Below, in pieces: positions 34,411 through 42,567 of a stretch of 51,137 bases of DNA (within the stretch, counting starts at the first letter, position 1; each line of letters starts with the position of its first letter). Made by a program: the position numbers and the translations under genes. The stretch covers positions 1 to 51,137 of the forward strand of contig JANNRR010000008.1 of assembly GCA_031401675.1 (NCBI GenBank). Direction: 5' to 3'. This DNA is from JANNRR01 sp031401675. GTDB taxonomy: Bacteria > Pseudomonadota > Alphaproteobacteria > Rhodobacterales > Rhodobacteraceae. A model generated the notes under the pieces. The model was not told the origin of the DNA, did not search any database, and worked only from the letters and a program-made list of their open reading frames with translations.

Positions 34411-35019
34411 ATGAATGATGAAACCGCCCGCCATGCCGCCAAGATGGCCCGGATCAAGGCGGCCCGCGACAAGATGATGGCCGGCAAATCCGGCGACAAG
34501 GGCCTGATCATCGTCCATACCGGGGCCGGCAAGGGCAAATCCTCGGCGGCGTTCGGCATGATCCTGCGCTGCATCGCCCACGGCTTTCCTTGCGCGGTAG
34601 TGCAGTTCATCAAGGGCGCCTGGTCGACCGGCGAACGTACGATGATCGAGACGCATTTCAGCGACCTGTGCCAGTTCTACGCGATGGGCGAGGGCTTTAC
34701 CTGGGAAACGCAGGACAAGGACCGCGACATCGCAGCCGCGCGGGCCGCATGGGAAAAGGCAAAGGACCTGATCCGCGACCCCCGCAACCGCTTGGTGCTG
34801 CTGGACGAGATCAACATCGCGCTGCGCTACGATTACCTTGATCTGGCCGAGATCGTGTCTTTTCTGGCGACAGAAAAGCCGCCGATGACGCATGTGGTGC
34901 TGACCGGTCGGAACGCCAGGCCGGAACTGATCGATCTGGCCGATCTGGTGACCGAAATGACGCTGGTCAAGCATCCGTTCCGCTCGGGCGTGAAAGCTCA
35001 GGCAGGGGTCGAGTTCTGA
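34411..35019 (+). CDS. cobO: Cob(I)yrinic acid a,c-diamide adenosyltransferase
   Basis: Transfers the 5'-deoxyadenosyl group from ATP to cob(I)alamin intermediates (CobO/BtuR/CobA type). 202 residues: GLIIVHTGAGKGKSSAAFGM (P-loop), AVVQFIKGAWSTGERTMI, LVLLDEINIALRYDYLDL and VVLTGRNARPELIDLADLVT. The ATG at 34411 follows GCGAAGGACCGACC. It runs away from the riboswitch-controlled operon and is followed by cobQ. Confidence 0.95.
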   Translation: MNDETARHAAKMARIKAARDKMMAGKSGDKGLIIVHTGAGKGKSSAAFGMILRCIAHGFPCAVVQFIKGAWSTGERTMIETHFSDLCQFYAMGEGFTWETQDKDRDIAAARAAWEKAKDLIRDPRNRLVLLDEINIALRYDYLDLAEIVSFLATEKPPMTHVVLTGRNARPELIDLADLVTEMTLVKHPFRSGVKAQAGVEF

Positions 35020-35026
35020 CGATGCA

Positions 35027-35111
35027 GCTTCTTCCTGGCCCGAATACCCGCTTTCTGGTTTGCCGGTCGGCCAAGGGCCTCCTGCGGGGGTATTTCAGCC
35101 AAGAAGAAACC
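35027..35111 (+). repeat. Oriented short repeat, copy 5 (with an inverted partial copy)
   Basis: A full copy on the plus strand at 35076-35111 reads CCTCCTGCGGGGG, TATTT, CAGCCAAGAAGAA and lies 20 bp before the cobQ ATG. A partial copy in the opposite orientation (CTTCTTCCTGGCCCGAATACCCG) starts at 35027, giving an inverted pair in the cobO-cobQ gap. Confidence 0.55.
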
Positions 35112-35131
35112 TGTCACGGCAGTCCAAGCCG

Positions 35132-36580
35132 ATGACCCGCGCCCTGATGATTCAGGGCACCGGCTCGAATGTCGGCAAGTCCATGCTGGTGGCCGGGCTG
35201 TGCCGGGCGGCCAGCCTGCGCGGGCTTCGGGTGCGGCCATTCAAACCGCAGAACATGTCGAACAACGCCGCCGTGACCGTGGATGGCGGCGAGATCGGGC
35301 GGGCGCAGGCGCTGCAGGCGCTGGCCTGCGGGGTCGAGCCGCACACCGACATGAATCCGGTCTTGCTGAAGCCCGAGTCGGAGGTCGGCGCTCAGGTCAT
35401 CGTTCAGGGCAAGCGGTTGGCGACGGTGCGGGCGCGTGACTATGCGGCGTTGAAACCGCAGCTGCTGGTGCCGGTGCTGGAAAGCTTTGCCCGGCTGCGG
35501 GCCGGGGCTGACCTGGTGATTGTCGAGGGTGCGGGCAGCCCGGCAGAAGTCAATCTGCGGGCCGGCGACATTGCCAACATCGGGTTTGCGCGGGCGGCGG
35601 CGGTGCCGGTGCTGTTGGTGGGCGACATCGACCGGGGCGGGGTAATCGCGCAACTGGTCGGCACCCAGGCGGTGCTCGACCGCGCCGATGCGGCGATGAT
35701 CGCGGGCTTTGCCATCAACAAGTTTCGCGGCGACCCGCAACTGTTCGCCGAAGGCTACAGGCTGATCGAACAGCGCACCGGCTGGCGCGGCTACGGCGTC
35801 GTGCCGTGGTTCGGTGAAGCTCACCGCCTGCCCGCCGAGGATGCGCTGGATATCGGCGGCACCACGGGCAGCGGCGGCTTGCACATCGCCTGCCTGGTGT
35901 TGTCGCGGATCGCCAATTTCGACGATCTGGACCCGCTGAAGCTGGAACCCGGCGTGACCCTGCGCATGATCCGCGCCGGCCAGCCTATTCCCGGGGATAC
36001 CGATCTGGTCATCATTCCCGGCAGCAAGAGCACAAGGGCCGATCTGGCTTTTCTGCGGGCGCAGGATTGGGAGGGGGACATCCACGCCCATGTCCGGCGC
36101 GGCGGACGGGTGCTCGGCCTTTGCGGCGGCTATCAGATGCTGGGCAGAACTGTGTCTGATCCCGCCGGAATTGAAGGCGCCGCCGGCGACACGCCCGGGC
36201 TCGGCCTTCTCGACATCGCCACCGTCATGACCGGCGACAAGCGGCTGACCCGGATCGAGGGCCGTCATGTCGCCAGCAATACACCCCTGACCGGATACGA
36301 GATTCATATCGGAGAGAGTGACGGGCCGGACCGTTCCCGGCCGTTTGCTCAGGTGGGCGGTCGGCCCGAGGGCGCGCAGTCCGCCAATGGCCGCATCATC
36401 GGCACCTATCTGCACGGGCTGTTCGGCGCCGACAGCTTCCGCCGCGCCTTTCTGGCCGGGCTAGGGGCCACACCCGGCAGCCTTGACTATGCGGCCGGGC
36501 TGGAAGCAACGCTGGACGCGCTGGCGGCGCATGTGGAGGCGCATCTGGATGTGGACGGGTTGCTGGCGATGGCGCGCTAG
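35132..36580 (+). CDS. cobQ: Cobyric acid synthase
   Basis: Amidates the b, d, e and g side chains of adenosylcobyrinic acid a,c-diamide using glutamine and ATP. 482 residues: LMIQGTGSNVGKSMLVAGLC, VRPFKPQNMSNNAAVTVDGG, DLVIIPGSKSTRADLAFLRA and the glutamine amidotransferase nucleophile in VLGLCGGYQMLGRTV, with GTYLHGLFG near the end. The ATG at 35132 matches family starts. Its stop overlaps the end of the convergent histidine kinase gene by 4 bp. Confidence 0.95.
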   Translation: MTRALMIQGTGSNVGKSMLVAGLCRAASLRGLRVRPFKPQNMSNNAAVTVDGGEIGRAQALQALACGVEPHTDMNPVLLKPESEVGAQVIVQGKRLATVRARDYAALKPQLLVPVLESFARLRAGADLVIVEGAGSPAEVNLRAGDIANIGFARAAAVPVLLVGDIDRGGVIAQLVGTQAVLDRADAAMIAGFAINKFRGDPQLFAEGYRLIEQRTGWRGYGVVPWFGEAHRLPAEDALDIGGTTGSGGLHIACLVLSRIANFDDLDPLKLEPGVTLRMIRAGQPIPGDTDLVIIPGSKSTRADLAFLRAQDWEGDIHAHVRRGGRVLGLCGGYQMLGRTVSDPAGIEGAAGDTPGLGLLDIATVMTGDKRLTRIEGRHVASNTPLTGYEIHIGESDGPDRSRPFAQVGGRPEGAQSANGRIIGTYLHGLFGADSFRRAFLAGLGATPGSLDYAAGLEATLDALAAHVEAHLDVDGLLAMAR

Positions 36581-37563
36581 AACCGGATCACGAACGCCGT
36601 CCCGCCTGCCGACGCCTCGGCCTCGATTGTGGCCCCGGCGCTTTCCAAAAGGCTGCGGCTGATGGCCAGACCCATGCCGGTGCCGCCCTGTTCGCGCCGG
36701 GTGGTAAAGAACGGCGTGAACAGATGCGGCAGGTTGCCGGGCGAAATCCCGGCTCCGTCGTCTGAAATTCGCAAGACGAGCGGATCTGATGACCCCGCGT
36801 CCAGACCCACGCGCGTCGCCTGATGCTCCGCTGCATTGGTCAGCAGGTGCCCCAGAACCATCCGCAAGACATTTGCCGGGACCGGCAGGATCAGATCGGC
36901 CCCACTAAGGCGCAGGCTCAATCCGGGGTGGTCCTGCCGCAGATGTTCGGTGACCCCGGCCAGCGTTGCGGTGCCGGCGACGACCGGCTCGCGTGCCTGC
37001 GCCAGTGCCCGCAGACCGTCCAGAAGCGCCTGCATCCGGTCCGATGCCAGCGCAATTGCACGGACCAGCCGCAAGCGGTCGGCTTCGGGCAACCCGGCCG
37101 GCACCTCCAGCAGTTCCGCCGCCCCCTTGATCGTGGTCAGCGGCGATTTCAGCTCGTGCGTCACATGGTCGGCAAAGGTGCGCAGCCCCTGCTCGCGGCG
37201 CTGCAACGTGCCCGCCATGTCCAGCACCGCCTGCCCCAGAGCCTGAAACTACTGGGTGCCATAGTGATCCAAAGGCTCTGTTGCAGCCTGATCCCCTGCC
37301 TTCAACTCCCGCGCCCGTTGCGCCAGACCGCTGACAGGTCCCTGGATCAGCCGCCATAGCATCGCCCCCAGCACTGCCGTCAGCAGCAGCATCGCCGCAC
37401 CGACCAGCAGCGCCGCACCGCGAAAGCCGGTCTGCGGCAGCAACCAGCGCACCACGAACAGCCCCGCCATCGGCAGGCACAACACCGACCCGAGCACACC
37501 GGCCAGGACCAGCGACAGCCTCGGCCGCCATTTGGCCCGGATGCTGCGCGCGCTGCTAGTCAC
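36577..37563 (-). pseudogene. CreC-like sensor histidine kinase split by an in-frame amber stop
   Basis: Read through, this is a 328-codon membrane histidine kinase. GTG 37563 overlaps the response-regulator stop. Residues about 12-65 hold two membrane segments (LVLAGVLGSVLCLPMAGLFV, GAAMLLLTAVLGAMLWRLI) with almost no periplasmic loop, then a HAMP-like linker. A TAG at 37249-37251 follows HYGTQ. In the same frame, VLDMAGTLQRREQGL leads into the H-box FADHVTHELKSPLTTIKGAA, N-box LGHLLTNAAEHQ, ISDDGAGISPG and GGTGMGLAISRS, all intact. A GTG at 37227 behind GGGGCAGG could restart a 216-residue soluble kinase. One substitution (GAG or CAG to TAG) explains the break; a sequencing error is possible. 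Confidence 0.8.
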
Positions 37564-38239
37564 CGGCACAGGGTCCCAGCCGCACGCCAACGCCGTGCAC
37601 GGTGGTGACCGCATCACCGCAGCCGGCCCGGGACAGCTTGTGCCGCAGGTTGCGCAGATGGCTGTCAAGGGTGCGCTCCGACACATGGGCCGAGTTGCCA
37701 TACAGCGCTTCGGTCAGGTGCGCCCTGGTCGCGACATGCTCGGGGCGTTGCATCAGCCGCTGCAACAGCAGCATTTCGCTGGCGGTCAGCGCCACCGCTT
37801 GGCCGGCCACGGTGGCCAGATGGCGCGCCATGTCCAGCGCCAGCACGCCACGCGTCATCGCTTCAGTGCGCGGGGCCGAGCGTTTCAGCAGGATACGGAT
37901 GCGGGCCACCAGTTCACGCGGCGAAAACGGCTTGGTTACATAGTCGTCAGCCCCAAGTTCCAGCCCGACCACCCGGTCAATCTCGTCGCCCCGCGCCGAC
38001 AGGAACAGGATCGGCACCGCGCCGCCCTGCCGCAACCGGCGGCAGACATCCAGCCCGTCAACCTCCGGCAGACCGATATCCAGCACGATCGCCTCCGGCC
38101 TTTCGCGTGTCGCCATCCTCAGGGCGGTTGCCCCGTCGGCAGCGGTCAGAATGCCGTAGCCCTCGCGCTCCAGCGTGATCCGCAACAGATCGCGGATCTG
38201 CGGATCGTCATCGACAATCAATATGCGCGGCGCTGCCAT
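37556..38239 (-). CDS. OmpR/CreB-family response regulator
   Basis: 227 residues. The receiver domain has acidic pocket residues in RILIVDDDPQIRDLL, the phospho-acceptor Asp in EAIVLDIGLPEVDGL, and the Lys in DDYVTKPFSPRELVARI. The C-terminal winged helix includes LTASEMLLLQRLMQRPEHVA, SERTLDSHLRNLRHKLS and VTTVHGVGVRL. It overlaps the DUF4173 gene by 22 bp upstream and the kinase gene by 8 bp downstream, so all three are one unit. It appears intact although its kinase partner is interrupted. Confidence 0.93.
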   Translation of the reverse strand: MAAPRILIVDDDPQIRDLLRITLEREGYGILTAADGATALRMATRERPEAIVLDIGLPEVDGLDVCRRLRQGGAVPILFLSARGDEIDRVVGLELGADDYVTKPFSPRELVARIRILLKRSAPRTEAMTRGVLALDMARHLATVAGQAVALTASEMLLLQRLMQRPEHVATRAHLTEALYGNSAHVSERTLDSHLRNLRHKLSRAGCGDAVTTVHGVGVRLGPCAGD

Positions 38240-39762
38240 GGGTATGCCTGATCCTCCGCCCCCGGAACCGCAAGGTAGCGCGCGATCCGCCAGTTCCGAA
38301 AGCCCCATTCACGCCAGTTGCCGACCGGCGGCACCGCGATACCGTCCGTCGCACATAGCCGGATCCCGGTCCGGAGCTGAAATTCCAGGATTGCCGGAAC
38401 CGCGCCAGGGCCCAGCCCGCAGATATAGGCGGAATCGACCCGCTGCACCGCATCACCCCGGCCGGAAGTGTTAAGGTTTGTGCGCGCAATTACCCCGGCG
38501 AAATCGACAAAACAGGCGGAATAGAGACAGAAAGCCAACGCCGCCGCGTTGCCTTGCGCCAGCCACCAAAGGCTCCGCTGCCGCCAGACCTGCCAGCCGG
38601 TCAGCACCAGCCCGAACGCCACCAGCCCCATCCAGACAAAGGCGGCAAGGCGGAACCGCGTCAGCCCGAAGGCCCCGACATAAAGGTCAAGCCGATAGAT
38701 GGCGGCGATCACCAGCGCCAGATTCTGTACCAGCCACAGCGCCAGCAGCGCCCGCAGCATCCAGCCTTGGGCATAGCGGGCCGAGATCAGGACAAACAGC
38801 CCCGCCAGAAGCGCGGTCGCGACCAGCGGATAGGCACCGCGATGCGCATATTCGGCATGGCCCACCCCTTCCGGCAGCACCGCGCCGCCCCACAGGTACA
38901 GCCCGTCCAGCCCGCTCCGCACGGCAAGGATCGCGTTGAACAGAATCAGTGAAACGGTGATCGATTGCGCATTCACCAGCCCCGCGCCCGGCATCGGCAG
39001 GCGCACCGGATGCAGCGGCCGCAACACCCGGACCCGCATCGCCGCAATCACCAGGAACGGCCAGACGGCCCCGGCCACCACCCCCCAGGCCAACATCCGC
39101 TCGGCCCCCGGCACCGGCCAGTGCAGCAGGGTCAACCGGTGCAGCCAATGCTGCAGCAGCGGGTTTGCGGCCAGCAGCAACAGGATGAAGGTGCCGCCCG
39201 CCGCAAGTGGCAATGCCCAGACCCGCAGGGCCCGTTCCCCGCACCCGATCCAATCCGTTCCAAACATTGCCACCCGGCGCACATGCTCAAGATCGCGGGC
39301 GATCTGTGGCAGCGCCGCCGCCAGAAACCGCAGCGCCACTGCCGCGACACCGGCTGGCCCCTGCCCGCCGGCGACAACGCCTGCGGCAAGCCCCAGCCCG
39401 GCGATCCAGAACAGCACCGACAGCGCCTGTACCTGTTCGATCACCGGCAACAGACACAGCAACAGCCCGATCACCGCCACCCATCGCCGCTGACCCGGCA
39501 TCAGGCCCGCCTGCAGCAGCATTGCCACAACCAGCGCCACGGCAAACACCGCCAGCGACAGGCCGGGCCAGTGGCCCCAGAACAGCCAATCCGCCAGCGC
39601 AACCAGCGCCAGCAGCAGCCCGGCAGCCCGCCAGCCTTTCACGCCCCGCCCGGCCCGTGCCGCCGCCCATGTCGGCTCTTTGTCAGCCACCGCTGCCTCT
39701 GACAGCCACCAGCCGTCCAGAACCAGACCACGCGGCACCCCGCGCATTCCCGGTATCTGCAT
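38218..39762 (-). CDS. DUF4173 family multi-pass membrane protein
   Basis: 514 residues with many hydrophobic segments (for example AAGLLLALVALADWLFWGHW, LSLAVFAVALVVAMLLQAGL, ALPLAAGGTFILLLLAANPL, SITVSLILFNAILAVRSGLD, YPLVATALLAGLFVLISARY, LRALLALWLVQNLALVIAAI), about ten or more in all. The order and the central motif N-A-I-L-A-V-R-S-G-L-D-G-L-Y-L-W-G match DUF4173. ATG 39762 follows GAGAGGCGA. Being translationally coupled to the two-component genes suggests a sensing partner or target, much as CreD goes with CreBC; that link is inference. Confidence 0.8.
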   Translation of the reverse strand: MQIPGMRGVPRGLVLDGWWLSEAAVADKEPTWAAARAGRGVKGWRAAGLLLALVALADWLFWGHWPGLSLAVFAVALVVAMLLQAGLMPGQRRWVAVIGLLLCLLPVIEQVQALSVLFWIAGLGLAAGVVAGGQGPAGVAAVALRFLAAALPQIARDLEHVRRVAMFGTDWIGCGERALRVWALPLAAGGTFILLLLAANPLLQHWLHRLTLLHWPVPGAERMLAWGVVAGAVWPFLVIAAMRVRVLRPLHPVRLPMPGAGLVNAQSITVSLILFNAILAVRSGLDGLYLWGGAVLPEGVGHAEYAHRGAYPLVATALLAGLFVLISARYAQGWMLRALLALWLVQNLALVIAAIYRLDLYVGAFGLTRFRLAAFVWMGLVAFGLVLTGWQVWRQRSLWWLAQGNAAALAFCLYSACFVDFAGVIARTNLNTSGRGDAVQRVDSAYICGLGPGAVPAILEFQLRTGIRLCATDGIAVPPVGNWREWGFRNWRIARYLAVPGAEDQAYPWQRRAY

Positions 39763-39815
39763 TCGCCTCTCCCCGCTTACGCCCGGCAACGCCCGGCTTG
39801 CGGGGTCAGGGCTAG

Positions 39816-39878
39816 CCGGCAGCCGTGCAGACGATCACGAGCAGTTCAGCAGATTTTGTGCAGGCGATCGGCTGCCGG
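39816..39878 (-). terminator. Long inverted repeat downstream of queG
   Basis: CCGGCAGCC (39816-39824) and GGCTGCCGG (39870-39878) are exact 9-bp inverted arms about 45 bp apart. The intervening DNA also contains two related blocks, GTGCAGACGATC and GTGCAGGCGATC. It lies 25 bp past the queG stop and upstream of the DUF4173 gene. There is no T-run, so it may be a Rho-type end structure or a regulator site. Confidence 0.35.
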
Positions 39879-39903
39879 ACACAGGGGCAGCCACCGCATT
39901 CCC

Positions 39904-40950
39904 TCATGTCAATCGGCGCACCGCCCAGGCTGCCGCCTCGGCCACCACCGGATCAGCGTCGGAACACAGCGTCACCGCCACCGCCCGCAAGGCCGGATCC
40001 CCGGAATTGCCGATGGCATAGAGCACATTGCGCACAAACCGGCCCCGGCCGATCCGTTTGACCGGGCTGCCGGCAAAACGTGCCCGGAACCCGGGCTCAT
40101 CCAGCACCGCCAGTTCGGCCAACAGCGGCGGTTGCGCGTCGCGCGCCGCGTACTTCACCTCGCGCGCCGTGGCCGCGAACTTGTTCCACGGGCAGACCGC
40201 CAGACAGTCGTCGCAGCCATAGATGCGGTTGCCCACCAGCGGCCGCAGGTCCGGATCGACCGGCCCCTTGTGCTCGATGGTCAGGTAAGAAATGCAGCGC
40301 CGCGCATCCAGCTGATACGGCGCCGGAAACGCCCCGGTCGGGCAGATGTCCAGACAGGCAGTGCAGGTCCCGCAATGCTCCGCCTCCGGCGCGTCAGGCG
40401 GCAGTTCTGCCGTGGTGAAAATCGCCCCAAGAAAGAACCAGTTGCCCAGATCGCGCGCCAACAGGTTGGTGTGCTTGCCCTGCCAGCCCAGCCCCGCCGC
40501 CTCTGCCAGCGGCTTTTCCATCACCGGCGCGGTATCAACGAACACCTTGATCGCGCAACCCGCCCCGGTCTTGCCGGTTTCCGCCACCAGCCAGCGCCCC
40601 AGCCGCTTCAGCCGGGCCTTGACCACGTCATGGTAATCCGCCCCCTGCGCATAGACCGAAACCGCCCCCCGGTTGCGCATTTCCAGCACCGCCAGGGGAT
40701 CGCCCACGGGGCCGTAGACCTCGGCCAGCATCACGACTGACCGCGCTTCGGGCCACAGCGCAGCCGGGTCGCCGCGCCAGGCCATGCGTTCGGCCATCCA
40801 GCCCATCTGACCATGGCGACCCGCCGCCACGAACGCTGCCAGCCGCGCCGCCGCCGCCGGGATGGCATCAGGCCGGCAGATTCCTGCCTTGGCAAAGCCT
40901 TCGGTCAAAGCCTGCGCAAGCAACCGGGATTTCAGTGCCGACAAGCCCAA
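39904..40950 (-). CDS. queG: Epoxyqueuosine reductase
   Basis: Cobalamin-dependent last step of queuosine tRNA modification: reduces epoxyqueuosine in tRNA to queuosine. 348 residues. Two [4Fe-4S] clusters are read in HCGTCTACLDICPTGAF and CDDCLAVCPWNKFAATA; the catalytic region holds VFVDTAPVMEKPLAEAAGLG and GKHTNLLARDLGNWFFLG. The C-terminus ends in a HEAT-like repeat (RNVLYAIGNSGDPALRAVAV). The start appears to be TTG 40950. It is a B12 enzyme close to the cob cluster, though not in the same transcript. Confidence 0.94.
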   Translation of the reverse strand: MGLSALKSRLLAQALTEGFAKAGICRPDAIPAAAARLAAFVAAGRHGQMGWMAERMAWRGDPAALWPEARSVVMLAEVYGPVGDPLAVLEMRNRGAVSVYAQGADYHDVVKARLKRLGRWLVAETGKTGAGCAIKVFVDTAPVMEKPLAEAAGLGWQGKHTNLLARDLGNWFFLGAIFTTAELPPDAPEAEHCGTCTACLDICPTGAFPAPYQLDARRCISYLTIEHKGPVDPDLRPLVGNRIYGCDDCLAVCPWNKFAATAREVKYAARDAQPPLLAELAVLDEPGFRARFAGSPVKRIGRGRFVRNVLYAIGNSGDPALRAVAVTLCSDADPVVAEAAAWAVRRLT

Positions 40951-40959
40951 TGCCTTGCC

Positions 40960-41000
40960 CCTTCTTCTTTTCGCAAATATCCTCGGGGGGTCCGGGGGGC
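40960..41000 (-). repeat. Oriented short repeat, copy 6
   Basis: On the minus strand: CCCCCCGAGG, ATATTTG, CGAAAAGAAGAAGG, directly ahead of the queG start. It follows the strong hairpin at 40992-41014, so the stem element here is longer than in the other copies. Confidence 0.6.
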
Positions 41001-41014
41001 AGACAGCCCCCCGG
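40992..41014 (-). terminator. Strong GC hairpin after the GST gene
   Basis: CCGGGGGGC and GCCCCCCGG form a perfect 9-bp stem with a five-base loop, 8 bp beyond the stop of the minus-strand GST gene. The following minus-strand sequence has ATATTT rather than a run of T, so termination may be partial with read-through into queG. Confidence 0.5.
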
Positions 41015-41022
41015 CTGCCGGA

Positions 41023-41688
41023 TCAGAAATCCAGATTGGCGTAATGCGGCGCCGGCAGGAACCCCGGCACCTGATCGGCCAGCAGCGACCGGAAACTGGG
41101 GCGCGACTTGATCTTGGCATACCAGTCCTTGACCACCGCCGACCGGTTCCAGTCGACATCGCTGATATAGTCGAGGCACGACAAATGCGCCGCCGCCGCG
41201 AAATCGGCCAGCGTCATCACGTCTCCCGCCAGCCAGCGCCGCTGATCCAAAAGCCAGCCCATGTAGTCGAGATGATATTTGATCCGATGCGACCCGGTTT
41301 TCACGTTCTTGCTGTCGGGATAGCCCAGCCCCATCACCTTCTTGTGCACCCGCTCGCCCAAGAGCTTGGAACTGACCTCGTGATGAAACTTGTCATCGAA
41401 CCAGGCGATCAGCCGGCGCACCTCATAGCGGTCCTCGGCGGCTTTCGGCATCAGGGGCGGCGTCGGATAAACCTCCTCCAGGTATTCGCAGATCGCCTGG
41501 CTCTCGGACATGGTCCTGCCGTCCAGCTTCATCACCGGCACCTTGCCGGCCGGATTGCGGCGCAGGAACTCGGGGGCCTGTTCCCAATAGCGCTCCTCGA
41601 TCAGTTCCACTTCGATCTTCTTTTCCGCCAGCGTCAACCGCACCTTGCGACAGAACGGCGACAGCGGCATGTGAAACAGTCGGTTCAT
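41023..41688 (-). CDS. Glutathione S-transferase family protein
   Basis: 221 residues. N-terminal thioredoxin-like domain: LFHMPLSPFCRKVRLTLAEK (S-x-F-C-R-K, with a cysteine as possible catalytic residue), NPAGKVPVMKLDGRTMSESQ and AICEYLEEVYPTPPLMP. The C-terminal helical part has RRWLAGDVMTLADFAAAAHL with the conserved Asp capping box. Not closely similar to the GST at 15003-15617. Substrate unknown. Confidence 0.88.
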   Translation of the reverse strand: MNRLFHMPLSPFCRKVRLTLAEKKIEVELIEERYWEQAPEFLRRNPAGKVPVMKLDGRTMSESQAICEYLEEVYPTPPLMPKAAEDRYEVRRLIAWFDDKFHHEVSSKLLGERVHKKVMGLGYPDSKNVKTGSHRIKYHLDYMGWLLDQRRWLAGDVMTLADFAAAAHLSCLDYISDVDWNRSAVVKDWYAKIKSRPSFRSLLADQVPGFLPAPHYANLDF

Positions 41689-41753
41689 CGGTACGGACCC
41701 AAACGGCGGTTCCCCCTGTCTTGCAACCGATGCGCGGCGAATTCAATGTGAAT

Positions 41754-42509
41754 TCAATCCCCGAAACAGGCCGCCCGCCCGTCCGCCTTGATGGTTTCGG
41801 CCCCATCCGCCGCCGCCGCCGCGCGTTTGCGCACGAAAGACGACGGATTGGCGGCATCGCGGCCCTTGGGGTCGGGCAGGACAGCCGCCAGCCTTGCCGC
41901 CTGCACCGGCGTCAGTTCGGCCGCCGACACCCGGAAATGATGCTGCGCCGCCGCCTCGGCCCCGAACACGCCCTCGTCGAACTCGGCGACATTCAGGTAG
42001 ACCTCGATGATCCGGCGCTTGCTCCAGACCAGTTCCACCGCCGGCGTGATCATCGCTTCCATCGCCTTGCGCAGCCAGTTGCGCCCGTGCCACAGGAACA
42101 CGTTCTTGACCACCTGCTGGCTGATGGTGCTGGCCCCGCGGCCGCCGCCGTCATCCAGCGCCTCGCGGATCGCCGCCATGTCAAAGCCCCAGTGCAGGCA
42201 GAAATTCGCATCCTCTGCCGCCACCGCACTGCGCGCCAGTTCCGGTGCCATTGCCTCCAGCGGCACCCAGGTCCGCTCGACCGCGCCCAGCCGCCGCCAT
42301 TCCGAAAGCATGTAAAGATTTCCCGGCGGGTTGATCACCGTATAGGCCAGGATCAGCAGCGCGTAAAACGCCACCACCGCCAGCACGCCCCGCGCCAGCC
42401 AGCGCAGACCGCGCCGGATCAGGCCCGGCGGCGGTGCCACGGCCTTGGCCTTGGGTTTCGGGCCGGGCTTTGCCGCCTTGCGGGCCACGGGGTCTGCAGT
42501 CTTTGCCAT
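41754..42509 (-). CDS. mtgA: Monofunctional biosynthetic peptidoglycan transglycosylase
   Basis: Polymerises lipid II glycan strands without a transpeptidase domain. 251 residues: a basic Lys/Pro-rich cytoplasmic tail (residues 1-37), a membrane segment around 40-59, and a GT51 domain with catalytic Glu99 in AVAAEDANFCLHWGFD, RGASTISQQVVKNVFLW, and RRIIEVYLNVAEFDEGVFG. A tandem GAATTCAAT repeat (41739-41758) overlaps its stop codon. The 65-bp gap to the GST start holds nothing else seen. Confidence 0.93.
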   Translation of the reverse strand: MAKTADPVARKAAKPGPKPKAKAVAPPPGLIRRGLRWLARGVLAVVAFYALLILAYTVINPPGNLYMLSEWRRLGAVERTWVPLEAMAPELARSAVAAEDANFCLHWGFDMAAIREALDDGGGRGASTISQQVVKNVFLWHGRNWLRKAMEAMITPAVELVWSKRRIIEVYLNVAEFDEGVFGAEAAAQHHFRVSAAELTPVQAARLAAVLPDPKGRDAANPSSFVRKRAAAAADGAETIKADGRAACFGD

Positions 42510-42567
42510 GGCGGCAGCTTAGCCACGATCCGGCGCCGCAGGTCAACCCGGGTCTGGCAACGCCAGA

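Noticed and set aside
37249..37701. A separate 150-codon membrane protein starting inside the response regulator
   Set aside because: Its first part is the out-of-frame regulator sequence; the rest is the N-terminal half of the interrupted histidine kinase.
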